From positions 558,001 through 622,000 of the forward strand of contig NZ_QMEL01000002.1 in assembly GCF_003390885.1 (NCBI RefSeq): a DNA stretch of 64,000 nt, written 5' to 3'. This DNA comes from Pelagibacterium sediminicola. Lineage in GTDB: Bacteria > Pseudomonadota > Alphaproteobacteria > Rhizobiales > Devosiaceae. Positions 9,877-17,707 of the stretch are shown here, piece after piece. The notes under the pieces were generated by a model. That model saw only the letters and a list, made by a program, of their open reading frames with translations, searched no databases and was not told where the DNA came from. Positions within the stretch are counted from its first letter, which is position 1. Each line of letters starts with the position of its first letter. The position numbers were made by a program, and so were the translations under genes.

Positions 9877-11256
9877 TCAATCCAGCACGAACCCGACCGA
9901 GCCACGGAACTGGCCGCCGCCATGCCCCCCGCTCACGCCATAAAGGCTTTCCATGCGGCCAAGAAACATCGCCTCGGCATCGGACGACGGTACATAGGTA
10001 TCGGTGGGCAATTGCGGCTGGGCGTGGGTCGGCTGCGCGATCATTGGCGTTACGAGGATCACCAGTTCGGTCTGAGAAGTGCTGTATTCATATGAGCGGA
10101 ACAGCGCCCCCAGGATCGGGATATTGCCAAGACCGGGCAACTGGTTGATCTGGCGGCGGGTGCGCTCTTCGAGAAGTCCCGCGATGGCCAGCGTCTGGTA
10201 GGCGGGCAACTCGACCGAGGTGGCGGCGCTCCGGGTGTTGAGCGCGCCGGTTATCGTATCGGAGACTTCGGAAACCTCCGTATCGATGTCGAGCGCGATC
10301 AAACCGTTCGAGCGCACGGTGGGTGTGAAATCGAGCTTGATGCCGTATTCCTTATAGTCATAGCTCGTCTCGCCGTCCTTGGTGACCCGGATCGGCAATT
10401 CGCCGCCCACATGAAAGTTGGCCGCTTGCCCCGACATGGCGGTGAGGACAGGTTCGGCCAGAAGGCGCAGCGCGTCGCGGTTCTGTAGCGCCCGCAGCGA
10501 GGCGTTGACGGAGAAATTGCCCTGAGTGAAATCGCCACGGTAGGCGCCCACCGTATCCCCCACGGGAGGATTGGAATTGAGGCCCAGATTGAGCGCGCCG
10601 ACCGACAGCGAACCGGAGAGATTGATCCCCAGCGCGCGCGCCGCGTCGCGCTTGATCTCGGCAACGACGACTTTCAGCGCCACCTGCTGGCCGCCAGCCA
10701 CGTTGATGACCGAGGTGACGTTCTGATCCCCGCCCACATATTGGGCGGCGATCGCCACGGCCTTTTCCATGTCGTCGCCCGACTGGACGTCGCCCGAAAG
10801 GATGACGGAGTTGGAAAAGGATTGCACCTGGACCCGCGCGCCCGGCAGCAGGCGGTTGATGGTGGCCGCAAGGCCCGAGGAATCCTGGGCGACCGAAATC
10901 TCGATCACCGCGATGCCCGACCCGCTGGGGTCCAGAAAGAAGATGTTCGTTTCCCCCGCCGCCATGCCCTGAATGACAGCGCGCGAACGGGTGCGCATAA
11001 TCGCGTTGGCGACCTCAGGCTGGGAGACGATGACCTCGCCCGCTTCGAGCGGCAGGTCGATGATGATCGACTTGTTGACCCCGATCTCGATGTGCTGGGT
11101 GCGGCCGATCTCGTTGTGGCCGATCAAAAGATGGGCCGAGGAACTGGCAAGCACCGGCTGGACGCCAAGCGTAAGCCCGAGAGCCAGAAGCGCCGCGCCG
11201 AGATGGCGGGCACGGGGCAGGAAAACACCCTTGAGCATGCGGATATCAAACATCAT
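9877..11256 (-). CDS. cpaC: Tad pilus outer-membrane secretin CpaC/RcpA
   Basis: Forms the outer-membrane channel for the Flp pilus. The 459-residue product has a signal peptide (hydrophobic core about 18-37, ending near VLASSSA), an N-terminal pilus domain with EVIVSQPEVANAIMRTRSR, a BON-like domain with VQVQSFSNSVILSGDV, and the secretin core with the VPPG-like and QTLAIAGLLEERTRRQINQLPGLG region in pieces typical of the family, ending ELVILVTPMI. It lies 6 bp after cpaB. A standalone relative of its N-terminal domain is encoded at 13,976. Confidence 0.94.
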   Translation of the reverse strand: MMFDIRMLKGVFLPRARHLGAALLALGLTLGVQPVLASSSAHLLIGHNEIGRTQHIEIGVNKSIIIDLPLEAGEVIVSQPEVANAIMRTRSRAVIQGMAAGETNIFFLDPSGSGIAVIEISVAQDSSGLAATINRLLPGARVQVQSFSNSVILSGDVQSGDDMEKAVAIAAQYVGGDQNVTSVINVAGGQQVALKVVVAEIKRDAARALGINLSGSLSVGALNLGLNSNPPVGDTVGAYRGDFTQGNFSVNASLRALQNRDALRLLAEPVLTAMSGQAANFHVGGELPIRVTKDGETSYDYKEYGIKLDFTPTVRSNGLIALDIDTEVSEVSDTITGALNTRSAATSVELPAYQTLAIAGLLEERTRRQINQLPGLGNIPILGALFRSYEYSTSQTELVILVTPMIAQPTHAQPQLPTDTYVPSSDAEAMFLGRMESLYGVSGGHGGGQFRGSVGFVLD

Positions 11257-11262
11257 CGGTCC

Positions 11263-12171
11263 CTATCTCAGCTCGATCGTCTCTTGGGTCGCGGGGGGCA
11301 CGGCGGGTTCTGGTTCCGCGGTCATGGCGCTGATGCTGCGGCCGGACTGGGCCGCGGGGTCCGAGCCCTGATAACTGCCCGACATGACCGCCTCGGTCTG
11401 GCCGTAACGGATGAGGCGCACCGCCTGGGTGCGGCCCTGTTCGGCGGAGGGGCTTTGCGCGAAATCGACCACCGAGCGCAGGACCAGCGCCAGCCGCCCC
11501 CCCGAACTCGCGTTGAGAATGGTTTCGGATTGGGTGGGGGACAATTCGAGCGTTGCGATCTGGCTGCCCTCAAAGACCTGCGAGGTCGGCTCCTGCGGGT
11601 TGGCCGTGCCGGCGGTCTCTCCCACCTCGCCCAGCCGCTTGCCGATGGCGAGCACGCGCACATTGGCCAGAATGGTTTCCGAAAAGGCCGAGCCGGAGCG
11701 CGTCAGGACCACATCGACCCGGTCGTTGGGCACGATATAGCCGCCCGAGGCGGATTCGGGGGTTACGGGGATCGAAACGGCGCGCATGCCCTCGGTGATG
11801 ACGGCGGAAAGATAACCCTGTTCGGAGCGGACGAGCTTGGCTTCGCGGATCGGCTCGCCGGGGAAGAACTCGAACCGCGCCACCGCCCCGGCGATCTGGG
11901 TCGGCGCGTCGGGCACCTGCCCGGCGGTGATGTATTCGGCGCGCAGCGCGCCTTCGGGCCAGTCCTGCCAGGCAACGTCATTGGCGGTGAGGCGCTGCCC
12001 GAGCCCGATGGCGCGGGTGGCCACCAGCACGCGGTCCCTCGTCTCGGGCCGCGTCTCGGCGACCTCGACGGCCTGGGGCGCGGGGGTATTGCCGCCACGG
12101 GTAGCAAGAAACGCCGCGAGCCCCCCGGCCACGAGGGCAACAACGATAAGCAGAATACGCGCCGGTTTCAT
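11263..12171 (-). CDS. cpaB: Tad pilus assembly protein CpaB/RcpC
   Basis: A periplasmic, membrane-anchored SAF-domain protein that supports the secretin. The 302-residue product has one N-terminal helix (about 4-22), then the SAF domain around VLVATRAIGLGQRLTANDV with WPEGALRAEY, and the RcpC/CpaB segment MRAVSIPVTPESASGGYIVPNDRVDVVL (cited in outline only). The C-terminus is low-complexity and probably disordered. It is separated from cpaA by 295 bp carrying a palindromic repeat, so it may be the first gene of its own transcript. Confidence 0.9.
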   Translation of the reverse strand: MKPARILLIVVALVAGGLAAFLATRGGNTPAPQAVEVAETRPETRDRVLVATRAIGLGQRLTANDVAWQDWPEGALRAEYITAGQVPDAPTQIAGAVARFEFFPGEPIREAKLVRSEQGYLSAVITEGMRAVSIPVTPESASGGYIVPNDRVDVVLTRSGSAFSETILANVRVLAIGKRLGEVGETAGTANPQEPTSQVFEGSQIATLELSPTQSETILNASSGGRLALVLRSVVDFAQSPSAEQGRTQAVRLIRYGQTEAVMSGSYQGSDPAAQSGRSISAMTAEPEPAVPPATQETIELR

Positions 12172-12322
12172 CGCCTTAACTCCTGGTACCGCCGCTCGCG
12201 GCAGGCGGGATTTGAGGCGAAACTATGCGCAAGAAGCGTCAAAACTTGGTTAATTACGGCTTTTTTCTAAAGGTTAACCAATGGTTTAGAGAGTCCCGTT
12301 TGGTGCCGGAACGACTCTCTTC

Positions 12323-12412
12323 TCGCTGTCCCGGCGAAAGCCGGGACCCAGAGCCGTCCATCCACAACGAGGAATGAACAAGCATGGACTCCGGCTTTCG
12401 CCGGAGAAGCGA
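12323..12412. repeat. palindromic intergenic repeat between cpaA and cpaB
   Basis: Two arms flank a short unique core: TCGCTGTCCCGGCGAAAG on the left, and CTTTCGCCGGAGAAGCGA on the right, inverted and slightly diverged. The 12,172-12,466 gap otherwise shows only AT-rich sequence before cpaB. The CCGGCGAAAGCCGG core also occurs at 36,054-36,083, so this is a dispersed family. Confidence 0.65.
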
Positions 12413-12466
12413 TCGGCGGGAGGGTTAGTCCTGTCTATCCCCACAGACGCCGAACCACCAGCCGCG

Positions 12467-13021
12467 CTAAAGACTCTGCAACTGCTCGAACAGCACCTCG
12501 GACTGAGACGGGACGTCTGCAAAATGCTTGAAGATCGGCGTCTGAGGATAGACCATCAGCGCGGCGGCAGCCAGCGCGATGCCGTAGGGGATTCCGGTCT
12601 TTTCATTGTGCAACTTGACGATCCAACCGACACGCAAAAAAGATGCGGGCAACATGAAACGACGACTCACCAAGATAATCAGCGTCAACACACCACCGAC
12701 TATCGCTGCGTAAAGCAGAAAAGGTAAAAGCAGGTCAAACCCGAACCAAAGCGCAATTCCAGCGGCTAATTTTGCATCCCCCCCACCGATCCAGCCTAAT
12801 GCGAAGAAGGTAAAGGTGACGGCCAACACGACCGCACCGGCGGCCAGATGCCAGCCAATACCGGGAAACCCCATTCCCATGAGAAGGGCTGTACCGAAGA
12901 ACGCTAAGGTGACCAGCCCTACGAGTATGTTGGGAATGCGCATGGTCAAGAGATCATAGAATGCCGAAATGAGCATCAATATGGGAAAGATGAAGACAAC
13001 AAGCGTATTCAAGATATCCAT
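12467..13021 (-). CDS. cpaA: prepilin peptidase CpaA/TadV
   Basis: A type IV prepilin peptidase (A24 aspartyl membrane protease) that cleaves and methylates Flp pilins. The 184-residue product is nearly all membrane helix. Both catalytic aspartates can be placed: FYDLLTMRIPN (Asp near 23) and the GGGDAKL motif (Asp near 80). Its ATG overlaps the stop of the upstream pilin gene (TAATG), so its translation is coupled to pilin expression. Its codon use is less GC-rich than that of cpaB-tadC. Confidence 0.93.
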   Translation of the reverse strand: MDILNTLVVFIFPILMLISAFYDLLTMRIPNILVGLVTLAFFGTALLMGMGFPGIGWHLAAGAVVLAVTFTFFALGWIGGGDAKLAAGIALWFGFDLLLPFLLYAAIVGGVLTLIILVSRRFMLPASFLRVGWIVKLHNEKTGIPYGIALAAAALMVYPQTPIFKHFADVPSQSEVLFEQLQSL

Positions 13022-13191
13022 TACCTACCCAGGGCGCCCGAAACCGCGTCGCGAACGGTTTCATACATACCGGTTAAATTTTCATTTATAAGAATAAGCG
13101 CTGCAATAATCACGATTGAGGTTACCGAGGCGATCAAGGCGTATTCAATTGCTGTTGCACCGTTCTCATCGGAGAAGAATTTCAAGAACAT
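13021..13191 (-). CDS. Flp-type pilin, second copy
   Basis: A 56-residue Flp/Fap pilin. It starts MFLKFFSDENGATAIEYAL: a short basic leader, the GATAIEY prepilin peptidase site (cleavage after Gly, with the conserved Glu and Tyr that follow), and then one long hydrophobic helix. The C-terminus is short and lacks the cysteines present in the other pilin. It overlaps cpaA by one base. The gene is markedly AT-richer than the chromosome, as pilins often are. It lies 138 bp downstream of a terminator, so it may have its own promoter. Confidence 0.88.
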   Translation of the reverse strand: MFLKFFSDENGATAIEYALIASVTSIVIIAALILINENLTGMYETVRDAVSGALGR

Positions 13192-13274
13192 TTGATCGCT
13201 CCAGTATCCATGCGCGGCAAAATTCGCCCTGTGGATTTGATCAGCGTAGCGATTACTTTTTAAAAAAATCTCAC

Positions 13275-13300
13275 TAAAAAAGGGGGTTTTTCAACCCCCT
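13275..13300 (-). terminator. rho-independent terminator after the first Flp pilin
   Basis: Read on the minus strand, an 8-bp stem (AGGGGGTT with AACCCCCT, 4-base loop) is followed by a run of six T. It sits 30 bp past the pilin stop at 13,330. It should end most transcripts from the major pilin and lower expression of the downstream pilin and cpaA. Confidence 0.85.
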
Positions 13301-13329
13301 CTTACGTATGCCATCATTAGAATACTAAA

Positions 13330-13518
13330 TTATTCGGGGCAATTAGTAGAATTGGGATCGCCCAAACAATCGCCGATTGTTTCAAATGTAGTTTGCAGGT
13401 TATCACCGAGCGTAAAGACAACCCCAATAATCACGACGGAAATCAGCGCCGCAATCAGCCCATACTCGATCGCCGTTGCGCCGGATTCGTCGGCGGCAAA
13501 CTTCTTGAAGAGACTCAT
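13330..13518 (-). CDS. flp: Flp-type major pilin
   Basis: The probable main structural subunit of the Tad pilus. The 62-residue precursor begins MSLFKKFAADESGATAIEYG, with the basic leader, the Gly-Ala cleavage site and the conserved Glu/Tyr pair. A hydrophobic helix follows, and then a polar tail with two cysteines (DCLGDPNSTNCPE) that could form a disulfide. A strong AAGGAG ribosome site lies just before the ATG, and an efficient terminator follows. The high-expression signals plus separate termination suggest it is the major pilin, with the 13,021-13,191 copy minor. Confidence 0.93.
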   Translation of the reverse strand: MSLFKKFAADESGATAIEYGLIAALISVVIIGVVFTLGDNLQTTFETIGDCLGDPNSTNCPE

Positions 13519-13975
13519 AACTCACTCCTTGTTCGTGCGTCCTCACACGTGACTGCATCGTTCGACGCGTCACACATCGAACTCGCACCAACGCTAGTCT
13601 TTAGCGGTTGAAATTGAGTTAATCCGATGCAGCAAACCGCCAGCATTCGCGGCAACACTATTCATGATTATTGAATGGTTATTGCAATCGTTACAAATTG
13701 AAATATTCCTGAAGGGCGCAAGGCCGCCGCCCTCGCACGGCGCGCCCCACCTTCCCCGTCGTCACCCGGTTTATCCGGATGATCCAGAGCAGGGCTTTCC
13801 ATGAGTTCAAACGCTCGTGGAGATCGGTATGGGTCACCCGGATAAACCGGGTGACGACGGGGGATGGGCATCGAGCGCGCCACAGGCCGCCAACACTCAT
13901 TTGCCAAATATAAACCATTGCCCGCCATGATCGGGTAACCATAGCGGGTTTGCCCCTTACCGACGGGAAAGTGCC
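13519..13975. other. divergent intergenic region of the pilus locus
   Basis: This 457-bp gap separates the minus-strand pilin operon from the plus-strand gene at 13,976. It must hold promoters for both directions. I see an AT-rich stretch at about 13,610-13,700 and the palindromic element at 13,755-13,862, but no supportable gene. Confidence 0.6.
13755..13862. repeat. 108-bp element with perfect 25-bp terminal inverted repeats
   Basis: The arms at 13,755-13,779 and 13,838-13,862 are exact reverse complements over 25 bases. They contain CACCCGGTTTATCCGG on the left and its mirror on the right, around a 58-bp core. The size and structure resemble a MITE or a RIME-type element. The diverged copy at 2,036-2,110 shares the arm sequence. 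Confidence 0.8.
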
Positions 13976-14437
13976 ATGCCGAGTTTTATGCGCAGCGCGT
14001 TGATTGCTGCGGGCCTTACAGTCTCAGCCCTCACCGGCATCGCGCCCGCCACGGCCAGCGACGAGACGACGCTGGTTTCGGTCAATGCCAACATGGCGCG
14101 CGTGCTGCGCCTTTCGGCGCCCGCCGCAACGGTGATCATAGGCAACCCCGCCGTTGCCGACGTCACCATCCAGGACCCACAGACGCTCGTTCTCACCGGC
14201 AAGAGTTTCGGGCGCACCAACATGATCATCCTCGATGGCCGGGGCGATCCCATCGCAGACACCGTGGTCGAGGTGACCCAGCTCTCGAGCGACACGGTGA
14301 CCATGTTCATGGGCGCCCAGCGCACCTCGCTTTCCTGCGCGCCGACCTGCCAGCCTACCATAATGCTGGGCGATGACCCGTCCTATACCTCGACCGTCAT
14401 CGGCTCGAGCTCCATGGTCAACGAGGCAGCGCGCTAA
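13976..14437 (+). CDS. standalone secretin N-domain-like pilus protein
   Basis: The 153-residue product has a signal peptide (about 1-27, cleavage near ATASDE). It then has one domain matching the N-terminal pilus-assembly domain of CpaC-type secretins (PF13629-like), with IIGNPAVADVTIQDPQTLVLTGKS visible in pieces. The C-terminal part carries CAPTC, a possible periplasmic disulfide. It is probably a periplasmic accessory of the Tad machine, perhaps replacing the missing cpaD in supporting the secretin; that role is inference. It is transcribed away from the pilin operon, just ahead of a TadE-like gene. Confidence 0.8.
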   Translation: MPSFMRSALIAAGLTVSALTGIAPATASDETTLVSVNANMARVLRLSAPAATVIIGNPAVADVTIQDPQTLVLTGKSFGRTNMIILDGRGDPIADTVVEVTQLSSDTVTMFMGAQRTSLSCAPTCQPTIMLGDDPSYTSTVIGSSSMVNEAAR

Positions 14438-14552
14438 GTTTTCGTTTACCCTGATCCCCGATCGAGGGAACTTTAACGGCTCTCCTAAGATTGCATTAGG
14501 GGCCCGGTGCCTACATTTGCCGCCCAAATCGGCATTGGCACCGGCTGGACCC

Positions 14553-15107
14553 ATGAGATCGGCAAACCGCAGCTTTATTTCATTGACACGCCTTGTGGCG
14601 CGCCGTTTCAGGCGCGGCGAGGGCGGCGCGACCGCCATCGAGTTCGCCATCCTCGCTCCGGTCTTTTTTGCCATCATCGGGGCGGCGATGGAAACGGCGC
14701 TGGTGTTCTTTGCCGGCCAGATGCTCGACAGCGCCGTCCACGACACCGCAAGGCTGATCCGCACCGGTCAGGCCCAGCAACAGGGCATGTCATCGGCACA
14801 ATACAAGCAAGCGCTGTGCGGGCGGCTCCACGGGATGTTCGATTGCGACGGCCTGCGCGTATCGGTGCGCCAGATCGATACCTTTTCGGATTTTTCCACC
14901 GGCAGCGCACCGATCGACCCCGATAGCGGCGACTGGACGATAAACGAACCTTTCGTACCCGGCACGGGGACGGATACCGTCGTCGTCGAAGCCTATTACA
15001 AGTGGCCCACCATCATCACCATTCCGGGCCTGATGGCCGGGGTGACCGCTGATGGCAAGCGCCTCCTGAGCGCCACCCGCGTCTTCCGCAACGAGCCGTT
15101 CAGCTAA
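14553..15107 (+). CDS. TadE-like pseudopilin
   Basis: The 184-residue product has a basic leader and then GGATAIEFAILAPVFFAII. This is the TadE/TadF signature: a prepilin-like cleavage site and a hydrophobic helix (about 30-52), followed by a soluble periplasmic domain. The N-terminal Glu-Phe in place of Glu-Tyr is typical of pseudopilins. ATG 14553 is taken as the start because the leader follows directly; the frame is open further upstream without recognisable sequence. No TadF or TadG partner is visible, and the next gene belongs to polysaccharide synthesis. Confidence 0.85.
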   Translation: MRSANRSFISLTRLVARRFRRGEGGATAIEFAILAPVFFAIIGAAMETALVFFAGQMLDSAVHDTARLIRTGQAQQQGMSSAQYKQALCGRLHGMFDCDGLRVSVRQIDTFSDFSTGSAPIDPDSGDWTINEPFVPGTGTDTVVVEAYYKWPTIITIPGLMAGVTADGKRLLSATRVFRNEPFS

Positions 15108-15332
15108 CCCGGGCTTTTCCTGCCCCGCCTGCCGAGTCAAGTCAGTCCACGCCCCTCTGGATAACCCTGGGGACAACGAGGGCGACAGGGACGCAATAAA
15201 GCGCGCATCGGGGCGAATGGTTAATGAAACGTAAACAGCCAATGGAGTCTTTTACTGACGTGAACTATACTTAGGGGCGGACGATCCACGGCCCCTGTCT
15301 TTTGACTTCGGCCCCGGATCGGGAGGGGCAAA

Positions 15333-16136
15333 ATGTCAGAAAAAGCGGCGATCAGGACGCTCGATTACTGTTCTGCACCATGGCTTGCCGGGGAAATTGC
15401 CGCAAAAGACTTTGGCGGCACGTCGGTTGCCACCACTTCTCCTTATTACGCCCGCCAGACCGTAAGGGACGTTTCCGGCCTGCCGCTGGTTTTCGACGGG
15501 GCCATGCCGGTGTCGAGCTCGCCGCCACGCCACGCGCTCCTCGTAGGCAAGCGCGCCATGGACATCATCTTGTCCCTGTTGGCGCTGCTGGCCCTGGCGC
15601 CGCTGATGCTCGCCGTTGCCGCGATCATCAAGGCGGCGAGCCCTGGGCCGGTGCTCTTTAGCCAGATGCGCGAGGGGGTCGGTGGCCGGCCATTCCGCAT
15701 CTACAAGTTCCGTTCGATGTATTGGGGCCGGTGCGATCCGACCGGCCTTGCCCAAACGGTGAACGGAGACCGGCGGGTCAATGCTTTCGGGCGCTTCATC
15801 CGGCGCGCCAATATCGATGAGCTTCCCCAGCTCTTCAATATCCTCAAGGGTGAGATGTCGCTCGTCGGCCCGCGCCCGCACCCCATCGGCATATCGGGCG
15901 GAGGCATCCCTTACGAAAGGCTGGTCGGCTATTATCAGCGGCGCCACGTCGTCAAGCCGGGGTTGTCGGGCTGGGCACAGGCCAATGGCTATCGCGGGCC
16001 TACCGATGACCCGCGCCTTGCGCGCGCCCGGATCGATCACGATCTCGCCTATATCGCCAATTTTTCCCTCTGGCTCGACATCAGGATCATCGCAAGGACC
16101 GTGGTCCGCGAGATTGCCGGCGGCTCGGGCAGCTAG
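15333..16136 (+). CDS. ExoY-type initiating sugar-phosphate transferase
   Basis: Transfers a sugar-1-phosphate (commonly galactose or glucose) from a UDP-sugar to undecaprenyl phosphate, the first step of a repeat unit. The 267-residue product has a variable N-terminus (1-65), one membrane helix (about 68-95), and the bacterial sugar transferase domain with FRIYKFRSM, IDELPQLFNILKGEMSLVGP and VKPGLSGWAQANGYRG. It is the first gene of the polysaccharide cluster. A possible -10 hexamer (TATACT, 15,266-15,271) lies about 60 bp upstream, but the -35 is weak. Confidence 0.93.
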   Translation: MSEKAAIRTLDYCSAPWLAGEIAAKDFGGTSVATTSPYYARQTVRDVSGLPLVFDGAMPVSSSPPRHALLVGKRAMDIILSLLALLALAPLMLAVAAIIKAASPGPVLFSQMREGVGGRPFRIYKFRSMYWGRCDPTGLAQTVNGDRRVNAFGRFIRRANIDELPQLFNILKGEMSLVGPRPHPIGISGGGIPYERLVGYYQRRHVVKPGLSGWAQANGYRGPTDDPRLARARIDHDLAYIANFSLWLDIRIIARTVVREIAGGSGS

Positions 16137-16276
16137 GATGCGTTCGGGCAGGAGATACATCCTCGTTACACAGACGGTAGCCAGACGCGCTCGTTCTGCT
16201 ATGTCGGGGTCTGGCCGCTGCACGCGAGCAAAGGCGCGGCGGAGCGGCGATGGACATCTATCAAGGAGAGGCCGGT

Positions 16277-17707
16277 ATGGCTGATATCCCTGCCATATCC
16301 TTTGGAACCTCGGGGCTGCGTGGCCCGGCGGAAGGATTTTCCCCGCGCCGCGTCGATGCCTATGTCGGGGCATTCCTTGCGCGGGTTGGCACAGGCGGGG
16401 GAAAAACCGTGCTGATCGGGGCGGATCTGCGCGCTTCGAGCCCGCGCATCGCCGCGCTGTGCGTTGCCGCCGCCGGGCGGGCGGGGTTTAATCCCGTTTA
16501 CGCAGGGACCGTACCGACCCCGGCGCTTGCCGCCTATGCCATGGCCCGCAACTGGCCGGGCGTGATGGTGACGGGCAGCCATATCCCGGAAAGCCATAAC
16601 GGGCTCAAATTCTATCGCCGCGACGGGGAATTGCTCAAGGAAGACGAAGAGCCCGTGCAGCGCGAGGCCGCCCGGCGCCTGTTGGAGAACGGCGAACTTG
16701 AACCCACGCGCCTGCCCGATGCCGAGCCGGCGGTGGCCGCCCAATACGTGGCCCGCTACCGCAACGCCTTTCCACCCGATGCGCTGACCGGGCTCAGGAT
16801 CGGGGTGGACCTTCATTCGGCGGTTGGGCGCGACCTGCTGGTCGAAATCCTCACCGCGCTCGGTGCGCAGTGCTTTGTCTTTCGCCGCATGGAGAGGTTC
16901 ATTGCCGTCGACACCGAAGCCCTTGCGCCCGATGATATCGTCCGCGCCAAAGAGCAGATCTCCCGCCATGGGCTCGATGCGGTTGTCTCCACCGATGGCG
17001 ACGGGGACCGGCCACTGGTGATCGATGAGACCGGCAGGCAGATCAATGGCGATATCCTCGGCGCGCTCACCGCGCGGCTCCTTGCGGTGGATAGCGTTGT
17101 TACCCCGCTGACCTCGACCACCGCGATCGAGCAATCGGGGTGGTTCAACCACATGGAGCGCACCCGCATCGGCTCGCCCTATGTCGTTTCCGCCATGCGG
17201 GAGATGCGCCAGGACCGCACCATCGCCGGGTTCGAGGCCAATGGCGGCTTCCTGCTCCAGTCCCCCGTCCAGATGGGAAAGCAGGTTCTTGCCGCCCTGC
17301 CAACGCGCGATGCCGTCCTTCCCATTCTCGCCGTTCTTTTTTCGGCCAGAAGGGAAGGCATGCCACTATCTTCGCTTGCCGCCCTGCTCCCCCCGCGCTT
17401 CATGCGCGCCGACCGGCTCAAAGACGTTGCACCCGACACCGGCAAGGCGTTCCTCTCCGCCGTCCTCGCCTCCTCCGGGACGCGCGCATCCATCCATCCA
17501 GCGCTTGCCGAGCCCGCTGGCATCGACACGCGCGATGGCCTACGGATGACGCTTTCCGGCGGCGAGGTGATCCACTTCCGCCAGTCGGGCAACGCGCCGG
17601 AAATGCGGTGCTATATCGAAACCGGCGATGTGGATACGACCGAAAGCCTGCTCTCCTCGGTACTCGCAGGCATGCGGCGAGTCATCGCGCAAGAGGAACG
17701 ATCATGA
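16277..17707 (+). CDS. manB: phosphomannomutase (phosphohexomutase family)
   Basis: Interconverts mannose-6-phosphate and mannose-1-phosphate for GDP-mannose supply; related enzymes also act on glucose phosphates. The 476-residue product starts MADIPAISFGTSGLRG and has the family order: the serine loop VMVTGSHIPESHNGLKF (phosphoserine in TGSH), the metal loop STDGDGDR, the sugar-binding loop FEANGGFLL, and a C-terminal phosphate-binding domain with RQSGNAPEMRCY. ATG 16277 has AAGGAG 8 bp upstream and is preferred over the ATG at 16,250. It is coupled to manC by an ATGA overlap. Confidence 0.92.
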   Translation: MADIPAISFGTSGLRGPAEGFSPRRVDAYVGAFLARVGTGGGKTVLIGADLRASSPRIAALCVAAAGRAGFNPVYAGTVPTPALAAYAMARNWPGVMVTGSHIPESHNGLKFYRRDGELLKEDEEPVQREAARRLLENGELEPTRLPDAEPAVAAQYVARYRNAFPPDALTGLRIGVDLHSAVGRDLLVEILTALGAQCFVFRRMERFIAVDTEALAPDDIVRAKEQISRHGLDAVVSTDGDGDRPLVIDETGRQINGDILGALTARLLAVDSVVTPLTSTTAIEQSGWFNHMERTRIGSPYVVSAMREMRQDRTIAGFEANGGFLLQSPVQMGKQVLAALPTRDAVLPILAVLFSARREGMPLSSLAALLPPRFMRADRLKDVAPDTGKAFLSAVLASSGTRASIHPALAEPAGIDTRDGLRMTLSGGEVIHFRQSGNAPEMRCYIETGDVDTTESLLSSVLAGMRRVIAQEERS

